Shown here: positions 16,268 to 26,310 of the stretch, in pieces
Position numbering within the stretch: position 1 is the first letter of the stretch
Layout: each line of letters opens with the position of its first letter
Assembly (NCBI GenBank): GCA_963836005.1
Contig: CAWIHS010000006.1
Location: forward strand, 372,001-436,000
Direction: 5' to 3'
Length of the DNA stretch: 64,000 bases
From: CAWIHS01 sp963836005
Lineage (GTDB): Bacteria; Pseudomonadota; Gammaproteobacteria; GRL18
Translations under genes and position numbers: made by a program
Notes under the pieces: generated by a model
Databases searched by the model: none
Seen by the model: the letters and a program-made list of their open reading frames with translations, nothing else
Told to the model about the DNA's origin: nothing

Positions 16268-16721
16268 GTGTTCTCCCGAGTTATTATGAATTTGTTGACC
16301 TGGCTCAATTGTTGAGCTGTTGAGTTAATGTTAATACTATAAATCTTAAATGTCTAGGACAAATGCAAATAAAAATGAATTATTTTTTATAATAATTCAG
16401 GGAAATATAAAAAACACTTATAAAACAATAACATAAAATTTTTTATATTTTTATGGTTATGTCAAATATATTTAAATTTTGATAAAAACGGTTTTGTAGA
16501 GATAATCTGGTCGCCAATTCTTGTGCTTAACGAAGCTGTTCTGCATAGCAAACCGATTACCTGTTCATAATGAAATCATCGCTCCGATTACGTTCTTTAA
16601 CAAAAAAATGCTAATATCACCTGTAATGAGAATAAGACATTATCCTGAATTGATTGATCGATTGGGATTATCGGGATTGGTTGTGCTGTTTATGCAGAAC
16701 TTGTAGGAAAAAATTATCTTT
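16268..16721. other. AT-rich intergenic region
   Basis: About 450 bases, very AT-rich at 16320-16500, probably holding the promoter of the two small reverse-strand genes. A 61-codon open frame at 16521-16706 has no ribosome-binding site and is not called. Nothing else is seen. Confidence 0.4.
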
Positions 16722-16729
16722 AATATTTT

Positions 16730-17318
16730 GTAACTATTCAGCGTATATCTAAGATCGTGTTTGATATCAGGTATTTATTGACCCACATGGACGACTTCGG
16801 CTCCTGCCTCTCGCATGCATTTCCACCATCCATGGTGGTCAAGTGGGAAATGCAGGTTATGCATGGAGCAATTACCTGCCCGGAAGACGCCGTGAATACA
16901 TCCAGGGTCGTTCCCGGCTTCCTGCCTCCCACGGCACTTATACTTCCATGTATGTCGTAGGCTTGGATGTGGCATCCATGCCACATACACTTGACCTGCA
17001 GGGACGACTTCGGCTCCTGCCTCTCGCATGCATTTCCACCATCCATGGTGGTCATGTAGGCAATGCAGATTATACAGGAGCAATTATCTGCCTTCCATAA
17101 ACACCTGATATCAATCACTTAGTGAAAATCTTAGTAATTTCTCAATAAGTCCGTGCAAGATACTCTCCCCCTCTCAGGGGGAGGGTTAGGGTGGGGGTTA
17201 AGTGCTTGATGATACAAGCATTAACCCCCATCCTGGCCTTCCCCCTCGAAGGGGGAAGGAACTTTAACTGCACCGACTTATTGAGAAGTTACAAATCTTA
17301 AATACGCTGAATAGTTAC
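16730..17318. mobile_element. 589-bp non-coding IS66-like miniature element with 8-bp target duplication
   Basis: Perfect 17-bp terminal inverted repeats GTAACTATTCAGCGTAT (16730-16746) and its complement (17302-17318), flanked by identical 8-bp repeats AATATTTT at 16722-16729 and 17319-17326. Ends starting GTAA and 8-bp duplications are typical of the IS66 family. There is no transposase gene inside. The interior holds two 51-bp direct repeats (16790-16840 and 17003-17053, each including CCACCATCCATGGTGG) and a second miniature element nested near the right end. Open frames across it are products of the repeats. Confidence 0.85.
17134..17292. mobile_element. 159-bp nested miniature element (family A, copy 1)
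   Basis: Inverted ends GTAATTTCTCAATAAG and its near-complement CTTATTGAGAAGTTAC, flanked by 8-bp duplications AAATCTTA (17126-17133 and 17293-17300). Inside are two oppositely oriented G/C palindromes separated by about 28 bases. It inserted into the larger element, so it is the younger event. Confidence 0.9.
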
Positions 17319-17704
17319 AATATTTTTATCCATTCACGGCCAGGTAAATAATCTATTTAACCTGGGGTGTCATTTATTGAGAGCCAAAAATTGCAGAGTT
17401 TTTCGTGAGCGAACATTAAATGAATGGACAATGATTTCCTGTGCATAAAAAACGTGTAACAATATTTTCTATGTAAGCTGATATTAAGTTGACAGAGCCC
17501 CAGAAAGGAATGTCATCGATTCTGATTATAAAAGGCTGTAATGTATTGCAAGATATCCTGCTGGGCTTCACGGCGGGTATAGTAGTGTTCCTTTGTCCTG
17601 GATGTGGTACAAGAAAGGGTTGACAATTAAGCATTTGTTAAGTGCTATTGCTATAATGTGCTTAACTATCCATTTTCAAACTATTAATTTTCTGGAATTT
17701 TACT
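17319..17704. other. Intergenic region upstream of the MscK-like gene
   Basis: About 385 bases. Apart from the promoter candidate at 17620-17648, nothing is recognised; a 72-codon reverse-strand open frame has no ribosome-binding site and is not called. Confidence 0.4.
17620..17648 (+). promoter_or_regulatory. Candidate sigma-70 promoter of the MscK-like gene
   Basis: A consensus TTGACA (17620-17625), 17 bases, then TGCTAT (17643-17648). An extended -10-like TTGCTATAAT follows at about 17648-17657. It lies about 55-85 bases before the TTG start. Confidence 0.45.
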
Positions 17705-20700
17705 TTGAAGTCTGCTGTGTTCATCTGCTGTTTGAAGGCTCTGTTGCTGTTATTTTCATTGAATTCGGTCGCGTATGCTGAAACGGCAAAGCCAGTCAAA
17801 GACACAACACCCACTGTAACAATGGTTGAAAGTAAAATCAGGGAAATTACCGATTCAATTACAAAGGATGATGAAACTAAAAGCAGGCTTTTAGAACGCT
17901 ATCAACAGATTTTGAATTACTTAGCGGCTAAAGAGAAACATGAAAATGCAACCGCTGTCTATCTTAATGCGATTAAAAACGATCCTCAGGAAACCAGAAA
18001 ACTAATCCAGGAACTTGAAAGCCTGACGGATAAAAAACACACCTCTGTTATTGATAAAGTCACCGATCAAACACCTCTGGCTGAACTGGAACAGCTGCTG
18101 ATTTCTGAAAAAGCTAACCTGGCTGCGGTAGAAGCCAAAAAAAATGAACTGAAACAACAGACAGCTGCAGCCCCCAGCAGAACTGTGAAAATCAGAAACC
18201 GCCTGACTGAGATCAACAAACAACTGGAGCAACTGGCGGCAGAGCAAGAGCTGTCGTCCGTTGCTCAGAGCATTGAAATGAAGCAGGCCAATAAATGGCT
18301 GAATATTAGTCGTACTGCGGCATTAAAGCAGGAGTTAAAAAGTCTGGATCAGGAGCTCCTGAGTCAACCTATACGTATTAACTACATGAATGCTCAGTAC
18401 GACATGTCCAGGCACAAGCTTAACTGGATTTCCAGCTCGATCGATGAACTTGAGCAGGCAGTTAATTCAACCAGAGATCGAGAGGCTCAGGAATCGCTCG
18501 AACAAAGCCGTGAAGCCAGACAACTGGCGGCTGGAAAACACCCACTGATTCAGAATTTAGCTGATAAAAATTCAACATTGAGTGAACAGATCTCCAGCCT
18601 GTCTGAACAATTAAGCCGATTGACAACAAAAGAGGATGAGATTAATTCTGCGCAAGAACGCCTGAGTCGTGAATTCAAAAGTACCGAAAAGAAGCTGGAG
18701 ATTGCTGGTCTGAGTCAGACGCTGGGACCTATCTTGTTCGAACAGAAAAACCGCCTTCCCGATGAACATGCGTTTGAAAAAGAAGCTAAATCACTTGAAC
18801 TGCAAATTGCTAGAGCCGGACTTTTACGCCTGCAACATAACGATGATCTTCAGCAACTGAATAATATGGATGCTTATCTGGAGAATTTAACAACAGAATT
18901 AACGCAACAGGAACGACAGAAAATCCAGCCGGACCTTAAGAATTTAGTCAGCAGCAGAGAACAATTATTAAAGAAGCTGACTGAAGTGGAATCCACCTAT
19001 ATCAGAACACTGGATGATGTAAACTTTGCAGCGAAAAAACTGCAGCAAGTGGTCAATGACTATAACCAATTGCTTGAGAAACAGCTGTTCTGGATGCGCA
19101 GTTCTCCTGTCATCTCCTGGGAGGGCATAAAGGATATACCCAAAAGTTTGCTGCAGTTTTTACGTATGGATAACTGGCTGGGTGCTTCCAGAAGTCTGCT
19201 TTCCAGTCTGCATGAGTCCAGTATCAGAGTAGTGGGTATTCTGCTTGCACTGCTTTTATTTTTAAAGTCGAGCCATATCAGACAATTATTGTTAGCGACA
19301 GGAAAAAATCTGAGAAAGATCAGCAGCGATAAATTCTCCTATACGATCAAGGCAATATTTTATACCTTTCTACTGGCATTGCCCTGGCCGTTAATAACCG
19401 CCTTTACGGGTCAGCAACTCAAGCTGGGCGATGAACAATCTATATTCACACAATCCCTGGCAGCGGGATTGATATGGATTGTGATGCCTTTTTTATATCT
19501 GACTTTTTTTCGAGAAATGTGTCTGCCTGGAGGAGTGGCTGATATACACTTTCGCTGGCGCTCCTCTGTTGTGCAGGGTTTCAGACGAGCGCTTGGACGA
19601 CTGAGGATAACCTTCCTGCCGGCATTTTTTTTCGCTGCTGTTATTCTCAATTATGGAATTGATACAACCCATGAAGTGGCACGTCTGGTAATGATTGTCA
19701 CCCTGCTGGCTTTCAACCTGTTTTTTTATCGACTGATAAAGCGTCATAACGGTATTCTTGCCCCGCTGATAAAAGAAAATCCTGAAGGGCTATTGTCGCG
19801 TTTTTATAACTTCTGGCTGTTCCTGGTAATAATTGATTTTGTGAGTCTGCTGGTTTTAATCTTAATGGGTTATGTCTATACCGGCGGGTTTATATTACGA
19901 AATTTGATCGACACCGTATGGTTTATTTTTGCCCTGATCTTTGTGCAACAGCTGATCTTACGCTGGCTGTTGTTAAGCCGCCGGAAACTGGCACTTAAAG
20001 CGGCTGTAGAGCGACGCAAGGCAGCCCAGGCTTTAAAAGAAGCACAGCAAAACACTGATGAAACTGAACAACAGGTCAGTCTTGAAGTTGTTGAGCCGGA
20101 AATTGATCTGATCAGTTTAAGTAATGAAAGTAATAAGCTGCTTAAAATTATTCTGCTGCTGATTGGTGTTTTTGGGCTGGCGGGAATATGGGCTGAAGTA
20201 CTTCCCGCACTGACGATTTTCGATGATATTTCCCTCTGGCATCAGATAGGAATTGTCAATGGCGAAGAAAAACTGCTGCCGGTTACATTAGGTGATGTGG
20301 GTTTAGGGCTGCTGGTGCTGCTGCTGACTTATATAGGGGTCAAGCATTTACCATCAATCATCGATATCATTTTATTACAACAACCCTCCATTTCTTCAGG
20401 CAGCCGTTATACCGTCAAGACTCTGACCCGTTATGCCATCATCGGTATAGGTACTTTTGCTACCTTGAATATTATGGGTGCAGAGTGGGCCAAACTGCAA
20501 TGGCTATTTGCGGCCCTGGGGGTTGGTATTGGTTTTGGCCTGCAGGAAATTGTCGCCAATTTTATCAGCGGTATCATTATTTTATTTGAGCGTCCTATCC
20601 GGGTCGGAGATTATGTGAGTGTCGGTGAAAATGAAGGCATCGTGAGTAATATCAGTATCCGGGCCACCACGATTCTTACTTTTGACCGAAAAGAATTACT

Positions 20701-21100
20701 CGTGCCTAACAAAGAGTTTATTACCGGTCAGCTGCTGAACTGGTCACTGTCTGATCCAACTACGCGAATTATTATCCCCGTGGGCGTCGCTTATGGCAGT
20801 GATATTCCTAAAGCCAGGCAACTGCTGCTGCAAACAGCGGAAGAAAATGAAAGAGTGCTTGCTGATCCGGCTCCAAGAGTTATTTTTTATAGTTTTGGTG
20901 ATAATACACTGGATATGCAATTGCGTTGTTTCATTGCTGATGTTGATCAACGGCTCTCAACCATCAGTGATCTTAATGAGGCTATCAACAGCAAGTTTAA
21001 CACTGCGGGGATCTGTATCGCCTTCCCGCAACGGGATGTACATCTGGACCTGGAACAGCCAATCGATATCCGTTTGCATAAGTCTATGCCAACTGATTAA
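17705..21100 (+). CDS. mscK: MscK/KefA-type mechanosensitive channel
   Basis: An 1131-residue MscS-superfamily channel with a TTG start (GGA about 10 bases upstream), similar in length to E. coli MscK. Order: signal peptide (ending near VAYAE), a ~450-residue periplasmic coiled-coil region rich in Gln/Glu/Leu (residues ~35-490), a bundle of about eight membrane helices (~510-890), then the MscS core. The core has the pore helix with Gly/Ala pattern (LFAALGVGIGFGLQEIVANF), followed by the beta domain (FERPIRVGDYVSVGENEGIV) and RKELLVPNKEFITGQLLNWS. The channel should open under membrane tension to release solutes during osmotic downshock. It stands alone with its own promoter candidate. Confidence 0.9.
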   Translation: MKSAVFICCLKALLLLFSLNSVAYAETAKPVKDTTPTVTMVESKIREITDSITKDDETKSRLLERYQQILNYLAAKEKHENATAVYLNAIKNDPQETRKLIQELESLTDKKHTSVIDKVTDQTPLAELEQLLISEKANLAAVEAKKNELKQQTAAAPSRTVKIRNRLTEINKQLEQLAAEQELSSVAQSIEMKQANKWLNISRTAALKQELKSLDQELLSQPIRINYMNAQYDMSRHKLNWISSSIDELEQAVNSTRDREAQESLEQSREARQLAAGKHPLIQNLADKNSTLSEQISSLSEQLSRLTTKEDEINSAQERLSREFKSTEKKLEIAGLSQTLGPILFEQKNRLPDEHAFEKEAKSLELQIARAGLLRLQHNDDLQQLNNMDAYLENLTTELTQQERQKIQPDLKNLVSSREQLLKKLTEVESTYIRTLDDVNFAAKKLQQVVNDYNQLLEKQLFWMRSSPVISWEGIKDIPKSLLQFLRMDNWLGASRSLLSSLHESSIRVVGILLALLLFLKSSHIRQLLLATGKNLRKISSDKFSYTIKAIFYTFLLALPWPLITAFTGQQLKLGDEQSIFTQSLAAGLIWIVMPFLYLTFFREMCLPGGVADIHFRWRSSVVQGFRRALGRLRITFLPAFFFAAVILNYGIDTTHEVARLVMIVTLLAFNLFFYRLIKRHNGILAPLIKENPEGLLSRFYNFWLFLVIIDFVSLLVLILMGYVYTGGFILRNLIDTVWFIFALIFVQQLILRWLLLSRRKLALKAAVERRKAAQALKEAQQNTDETEQQVSLEVVEPEIDLISLSNESNKLLKIILLLIGVFGLAGIWAEVLPALTIFDDISLWHQIGIVNGEEKLLPVTLGDVGLGLLVLLLTYIGVKHLPSIIDIILLQQPSISSGSRYTVKTLTRYAIIGIGTFATLNIMGAEWAKLQWLFAALGVGIGFGLQEIVANFISGIIILFERPIRVGDYVSVGENEGIVSNISIRATTILTFDRKELLVPNKEFITGQLLNWSLSDPTTRIIIPVGVAYGSDIPKARQLLLQTAEENERVLADPAPRVIFYSFGDNTLDMQLRCFIADVDQRLSTISDLNEAINSKFNTAGICIAFPQRDVHLDLEQPIDIRLHKSMPTD

Positions 21101-21181
21101 AATGTCAGTTAGAAATGATTTGATCTCTATGCTGAAGCTGAGTGTTATTTAAATTGAGGTGTTTAAACTATCAATACTGAT

Positions 21182-21793
21182 ATGATGCTCTGTCACGAAT
21201 GTGACCTGATCATAAAAAATCAGCCTGTTAAAGACGGCAGCAAGGTAAGCTGTCCGCGTTGCGGACATGTCCTTTATGTGCAGGCGCATAATACCGTGAG
21301 CAAATCGCTGGCTTATGTGGTCACAGCCCTGTTATGCTTTTATCCGGCCATGAGTGAACCGATTATGCAGCTGAATATGGCGGGATTTTACCAGTCGCAG
21401 AGTATTATCAGCGGCTCCCTGGTGTTACTCGATGAAGATTATTATCTGGTAGCGATATTGACCTTTATTACCACTATGGCCATTCCTTTGATCCGCCTGG
21501 TGTTACTTTTTATTATTACCTTTAGCCTGAGCATTAAATTTTACCATCATTCACTGGCCTGGCAATTTCGTTTATTTTATCATCTTGAAGAATGGGGCAT
21601 GCTGGAAGTGTACATGCTGGGGATCATCGTTTCGGTGGTAAAACTTGCCGGTATGGCGAAAATTGAATTTGGTCCGGGTTTGATGGCCTATGTGCTGTTA
21701 CTGATCAGCAGTATTCTGGCCTCAGTTACCCTCAATGAACATGAAGTCTGGGAGCTATTTGAAGCAAACGGCCCCAAAGATCAAAGTCAATGA
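21182..21793 (+). CDS. PqiA/LetA-type membrane protein, first half-unit
   Basis: 203 residues. It starts with a zinc-ribbon (CHECD...CPRCG) and continues with four membrane helices in the PqiA-domain pattern (YPAMSEPIMQLNMAGFYQS, then LEEWGMLEVYMLGIIVSVVKL). In E. coli LetA (YebS) and PqiA two such units are joined in one ~420-residue chain; here the halves are separate genes overlapping by four bases. The family works with MCE-domain proteins to move phospholipids between inner and outer membranes. There is no good ribosome-binding site before the ATGATG start, but the upstream frame is closed within five codons. The context with the MCE gene makes the call strong. Confidence 0.85.
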   Translation: MMLCHECDLIIKNQPVKDGSKVSCPRCGHVLYVQAHNTVSKSLAYVVTALLCFYPAMSEPIMQLNMAGFYQSQSIISGSLVLLDEDYYLVAILTFITTMAIPLIRLVLLFIITFSLSIKFYHHSLAWQFRLFYHLEEWGMLEVYMLGIIVSVVKLAGMAKIEFGPGLMAYVLLLISSILASVTLNEHEVWELFEANGPKDQSQ

Positions 21794-22452
21794 ACAGGAC
21801 TCAGGTAATGGATGCAGCGAAGGTTGCTAAAACAGGCAGAGAAGCGGGAATACTGGTTTGTCGGGAATGTCACAAAATACACTATTATATTCCTGGTGTT
21901 GCCCAGCAGTGCGTGCGCTGTGGTGCGCATTTGCATCAACGCAAACCTGACAGTCTGCTTAGAACCTGGGCGTTTTTGTTGACATCAGCGATTTTATTCA
22001 TACCGGCCAATGTGCTGACCATTATGAATGTCAGTTATTTTGGCAGCAATGAACCGTCCACCATTATGGGCGGAGTGGTGTTGCTGGTAGAAATGAAATC
22101 TTATGCGGTTGCGCTGGTGGTTTTTATTGCCAGCATTTTGGTGCCGAGCTTCAAAATTTTTGGTATTTTTCTGATTTTGTGGTCTCTGAAGCATGACATT
22201 CGAGTGTCCGATCGTCAACGCGTCAGAATGTTTCGCTTTATTGAGTTTATCGGCCGCTGGTCCATGCTGGATATTTTTGTGATCTCAATTCTGGCAGCAC
22301 TGGTTAATATTGCGGGCATTGCAGTAACGACTGCAGGCCCCGCGGCGACGGCATTTGGTGCAACAGTCGTGATGACCATGATTACCGCTAATTCCTTTGA
22401 TACCCGACTGCTGTGGGATTATCAGCATCCTGCAACAGAAAAAAAACATTAA
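21790..22452 (+). CDS. PqiA/LetA-type membrane protein, second half-unit
   Basis: 220 residues, again a zinc-ribbon (CRECH...CVRCG) followed by four helices, with FIPANVLTIMNVSYFGS and FIEFIGRWSMLDIFVISILA typical of PqiA domains. Together with the preceding gene it equals one full LetA/PqiA protein. Four-base overlap upstream and 12-base gap to the MCE gene downstream indicate one operon. The two halves presumably form a heterodimer in the inner membrane that feeds lipid into the MCE tunnel. Confidence 0.87.
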   Translation: MNRTQVMDAAKVAKTGREAGILVCRECHKIHYYIPGVAQQCVRCGAHLHQRKPDSLLRTWAFLLTSAILFIPANVLTIMNVSYFGSNEPSTIMGGVVLLVEMKSYAVALVVFIASILVPSFKIFGIFLILWSLKHDIRVSDRQRVRMFRFIEFIGRWSMLDIFVISILAALVNIAGIAVTTAGPAATAFGATVVMTMITANSFDTRLLWDYQHPATEKKH

Positions 22453-22464
22453 AAGAGCATTAGT

Positions 22465-25400
22465 ATGCCTGAAAAACCGCTGGACAATGATATTGCTACC
22501 CCTGTTATCTCCAGAAAAAAATGGATTTCACCCGTCTGGATCCTGCCTATCGTTGCCCTGTTACTGGGCATTTCATTATTACTCAAAGGCGTACTGGATC
22601 GCGGAGTTATGATTACCCTGGAAGTGCCCACCTCGGAAGGTATGGAAGTCGATAAAACCAAGGTTTTTTATAAAGGAATTAATGTCGGTGTGGTGAAGAA
22701 CGTCAATGGTGCTGAAGATCTTAACAGTGTCTTTCTGACGATTGAAATGTCAAAAAAAGCGGCACCCTATCTAACTGATAAGACCTTATTCTGGGTAGTA
22801 AAACCGCATATTTCACTGGCCGGCGTCACCGGTCTGCAAACCATTTTATCGGGGCACTATATTGAGACTCGTCCCAGTGATGAGGGTAAACAGGCAAGAG
22901 ACTTTGTTGCTTTGACTGGACCACCGCCGCCTCTTCGCTCAACGCCGGGTCTGCATATTAAATTACGCCTGGACAAGCTGGCTTCCATCGATAAGGGTAC
23001 TGTGATCACCTATAAACAAATCCCGGTGGGTAAAGTCATCAATTATACCCTGCAAAAAAATGATACAGAAATACACGCCTGGGTATTAATCGAGCCGGAA
23101 TATGCCCATCTGGTGAAAAAAAAGTCACGCTTTTATAACGTCAGCGGGATCAGGTTTGATGCCAGTTTATCGGGTATTCGAGTGGAAACGGAATCACTGG
23201 TTTCAGTCGCTCTGGGCGGTATCGCTTTTTATACGCCTAAAATGCCCAAACAGACCACGCCTGCAGAAAACGATGACATGTTTGAATTATATGATAATTT
23301 TGACGTCGCCAGAGTCGGCGTCCCTTTGCTGTTGCGCACCAAAGATGCGTCGCAACTAAAACCAGATTTTTCCAGAATCAAATTTCAGGGCTTAAATGTG
23401 GGTCTGGTAAAAAACTTTTCTTTTGATCCAATGAGCGGGGACACGCTGGTTCACTGTTCTATTGATCCTGATGCCGCAGACATTCTCAGCGAAGACAGTC
23501 AGTTCTGGATCGTCAGTCCCAAACTGGGTTTGTTGCAGATTTCGGGCCTGGATGCACTACTCAGCGGCAGTTATATAGAGGTTCGGCCGGGAGTGAGTGA
23601 AGTCTTTAAAGCTGATTTTACCCTGGTTAACATGAAACCTCCGCTGCCCCTCTCGGTACCCGGTTTGCATATCAAGCTGGAAGCGGACAATCTGGGCTCG
23701 GTCAAAGAGAATGACCCGGTTTATTTTCGCCAGATCCCGGTAGGCAGTATCCAGGCCTACCAATTAAGTAAAGATACGAAAAAAATCATTTTTGATGTCT
23801 TTATCCAGGCAAAATTTGCCCATCTGGTAAGAAAAAATAGCCTTTTTTACAATACCAGCGGGATCCAGATTAAAGGCGGTTTATCTGGTCTTAGCATCAA
23901 GACCGAATCTATGGCAGCACTACTCTCCGGTGGAATTGCCTTTTATACGCCCGATTCTGAAGTTCAACAGCCTGTGAGTGAAAATAATCATCGCTTTATA
24001 CTTTATCAGGACTTTGAAGATGCCAGGGCGGGTCTGCCGCTGGATATTGATTTTCAAACTGCTGAAGGGCTGCAGGAAGGTAAAACCAAATTGATATACA
24101 AAGGCCTCACCCTGGGTAAGGTCAGGACTGTTACCTTCAATAAAGAACAGAACAACATTACTGCGCAGTTACTGATTGATCCCAGTGCTGAATCGATCCT
24201 CACACAGGGTACGCGCTTCTGGATGGTCAAACCAAAAATTTCCCTGTCAGGCGTTGAACATCTGGATACATTAATTACGGGAAGTTATATCACCTTGCAG
24301 CCCGGGAAGGGGAAAGCTCAACATCATTTCAAAATATTACCAGCCCCGCCGGCGATAGATTCGAGCGTTGCCGGTTTACATCTTAAATTAAAAGCCGCTG
24401 AACTGGGATCTGTTGAGGTCGGCTCTCCGGTAATGTATCAGCGCCTGCAAATCGGTTCAGTGCAGGATTATCAACTCAGCCAGGATAATAAAAATATTTT
24501 AATCTTTGTCCACATCTGGCCTGAATATGAGGATTTGATCCTACCAGGATCCCGCTTTTATAACGCTTCCGGAATAGATGTCAAAGCCAGCCTCAGCAAT
24601 GTCAGTATCAGAACTGAATCACTGATGAGCCTGTTAAAAGGCGGGATCGCCTTATTTAATGATGCAGCCCTCAAAGCGACTAAAAAAGTAAACAATCATA
24701 GTGAGTTTAATCTCTTCGATAGTTATGCTACGGCGAAAATGAATGCCTTTAAAGTGTCTGTCAGTTTTGACAGTACTAAAGGCTTATCTGAAGGCAGTGT
24801 CGTTAAGTATCAGGGTATCAATGTGGGTATGGTCGATAAACTAAACCTTACAGATAATAGTGGAAAAGTACTGGTCAATCTATTGCTGGATGGCGTACTT
24901 AAGAAAAGCCTCGGACATCGTTCCAGGTTCTGGGTAGTCTCAGCTAAACTGGGATTATCCAGAACAGAACATCTGGATGCTCTGGTGGGTGGTAATTATC
25001 TGCAGGTTTTGCCGATAAAAGGTAAAACCAGTAATTATTTTACTGGCCTTGAAGAACAGCCGCTGATACAGCTTTCTGAAGGCTATAATATCAGTTTGAC
25101 GGCATCTCGACTGGGGTCAGTAAAAGTAGGCGATCCGGTTTTTTATCGTCAGGTCAAAGTCGGTGAGGTCGTGGGTTATGAACTGGCAGAAACAGCTGAT
25201 CAGATTCTCATTCATCTCAGCCTGCGTCAGCGCTACCGGCCGTTGATCAGGGAAAATAGCAAATTCTGGCAGGCCAGCGGCATAGCCGCTGATATTAATT
25301 TGTTTGGCAAATCAAAAATCAGAACTGAATCCCTGGAGTCAATTCTCAGTGGTGGTATCGCTTTTGCCACCCCGGATAATGGACAAATGGGTAAACTATT

Positions 25401-25500
25401 ACCTGAAAACAGTTATTTTATTTTACACGATGAACCGCTGCCTGGCTGGCTGAACTGGAAACCCATTATCCAGTTGACTAAAGAAACTCTGCAAGAGTAG
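22465..25500 (+). CDS. LetB/PqiB-type protein with eight MCE domains
   Basis: 1011 residues: one N-terminal membrane anchor (VWILPIVALLLGISLLLKG) and eight MCE repeats starting at about residues 47, 161, 285, 399, 523, 637, 761 and 872. Odd-numbered repeats share 'EGL..G..v.YkGinVG.V', even ones 'LGSV..GdPVfYRQi.VG.V'; each even repeat is introduced by GLHIKL or a variant. E. coli LetB has seven MCE domains and PqiB three. Stacked MCE rings make a hydrophobic tunnel across the periplasm for phospholipids. With eight rings this tunnel would be longer than E. coli LetB. No PqiC-like lipoprotein follows. An AGAGCATTAGT stretch precedes the ATG. Confidence 0.9.
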   Translation: MPEKPLDNDIATPVISRKKWISPVWILPIVALLLGISLLLKGVLDRGVMITLEVPTSEGMEVDKTKVFYKGINVGVVKNVNGAEDLNSVFLTIEMSKKAAPYLTDKTLFWVVKPHISLAGVTGLQTILSGHYIETRPSDEGKQARDFVALTGPPPPLRSTPGLHIKLRLDKLASIDKGTVITYKQIPVGKVINYTLQKNDTEIHAWVLIEPEYAHLVKKKSRFYNVSGIRFDASLSGIRVETESLVSVALGGIAFYTPKMPKQTTPAENDDMFELYDNFDVARVGVPLLLRTKDASQLKPDFSRIKFQGLNVGLVKNFSFDPMSGDTLVHCSIDPDAADILSEDSQFWIVSPKLGLLQISGLDALLSGSYIEVRPGVSEVFKADFTLVNMKPPLPLSVPGLHIKLEADNLGSVKENDPVYFRQIPVGSIQAYQLSKDTKKIIFDVFIQAKFAHLVRKNSLFYNTSGIQIKGGLSGLSIKTESMAALLSGGIAFYTPDSEVQQPVSENNHRFILYQDFEDARAGLPLDIDFQTAEGLQEGKTKLIYKGLTLGKVRTVTFNKEQNNITAQLLIDPSAESILTQGTRFWMVKPKISLSGVEHLDTLITGSYITLQPGKGKAQHHFKILPAPPAIDSSVAGLHLKLKAAELGSVEVGSPVMYQRLQIGSVQDYQLSQDNKNILIFVHIWPEYEDLILPGSRFYNASGIDVKASLSNVSIRTESLMSLLKGGIALFNDAALKATKKVNNHSEFNLFDSYATAKMNAFKVSVSFDSTKGLSEGSVVKYQGINVGMVDKLNLTDNSGKVLVNLLLDGVLKKSLGHRSRFWVVSAKLGLSRTEHLDALVGGNYLQVLPIKGKTSNYFTGLEEQPLIQLSEGYNISLTASRLGSVKVGDPVFYRQVKVGEVVGYELAETADQILIHLSLRQRYRPLIRENSKFWQASGIAADINLFGKSKIRTESLESILSGGIAFATPDNGQMGKLLPENSYFILHDEPLPGWLNWKPIIQLTKETLQE

Positions 25501-25539
25501 TTTATATTACGTACTATGCATGAAATTAAAATAAAAAAC

Positions 25540-25694
25540 GTAACTTCTCAATAAGTCCGTGCAAAATCCCCTCCCTCTATCAGGGTAGGGTTAGGGGGGG
25601 GGGGTTAAATTCTTGATTAAACACATTACCCCCATCCTGGCCTTCCCCCTTAAAAGGGGAAGGAACTTGAACTGCACGGACTTATTGAGAAGTT
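25540..25694. mobile_element. Miniature element, family A, copy 2
   Basis: Ends GTAACTTCTCAATAAG and CTTATTGAGAAGTTGC, about 155 bp, with the same paired G/C palindromes as the copy at 17134. The 8 bases on either side do not match, so one flank has been lost; the right side joins directly to a truncated RND gene. Confidence 0.85.
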
Positions 25695-26246
25695 GCAAGC
25701 ACTGCAGTTAATGCCGCAATTAAAATGGATAAAAATGTCCATTTCACGTCCTGGTATGTCAGATATACAGGTCACTTTTAAAGACAAGTATGTTACCAAA
25801 GATTTTCCTGATATCTATGATGAAGTAAGGCGAAAGATTGAAGATATGCTGCACAAACTGCCGCCAGGAGCTCAGGAGCCAATTATTGTGGATAGTTTTG
25901 CCGACGTCTATGGTGTGTATGTGGCTCTGTCAGGCGAGGGGTATAGCTACCGTGATTTAAAAGATGCTGGTGGATAATGCCATTGTATTGATTGAAGAAA
26001 TCGATCAGCAAATTGAATCAGGTGTCGAATCCTTTAAAGCCATCCTGGATTCAGCGGTTAGCCGTATGCGGCCTGTTTGCGGCAACAACCTTTTTAGGCT
26101 TGCTGCCGCTGCTTGCTGATGTCTTTTTTGTCAATATGGCCATAATTGTTATGTCCGGGCTGGCATTTGCCACCGTGTTGACGCTGATCTTTGTGCCGGT
26201 GCTGTATTCGATCTTTTTCAAGATACATTATCAGGAGGAGATCTGA
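25695..26246 (+). pseudogene. RND-family efflux pump remnant
   Basis: The first piece (to ~25965) encodes a porter-domain segment (SRPGMSDIQVTFKD, EVRRKIEDML, GEGYSYRDLKD). At 25966 the sequence jumps, in another frame, to a C-terminal-half membrane segment (MLVDNAIVLIEEIDQQ). A further frame change near 26065 leads to FLGLLPLLADVFFVNMAI and the usual ending LIFVPVLYSIFF. Several hundred residues are missing and the 5' part is replaced by the miniature element, so this is a dead gene. The ATGs at 25732 and 25992 could start short peptides, but no function is expected. Its closest functional class is an HME/HAE-type RND inner-membrane transporter. Confidence 0.85.
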
Positions 26247-26310
26247 TACGCGAATTAATGGCGGTTGATGCTTAGAAATTTGAGAACTAAGCTATAAATG
26301 GCGGTTATAT

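Noticed and set aside
16738..17118. Open frames with repeated 'MREAGAEVV' type sequence
   Set aside because: They fall wholly inside a transposable element with internal direct repeats, have no ribosome-binding site and exist on both strands.
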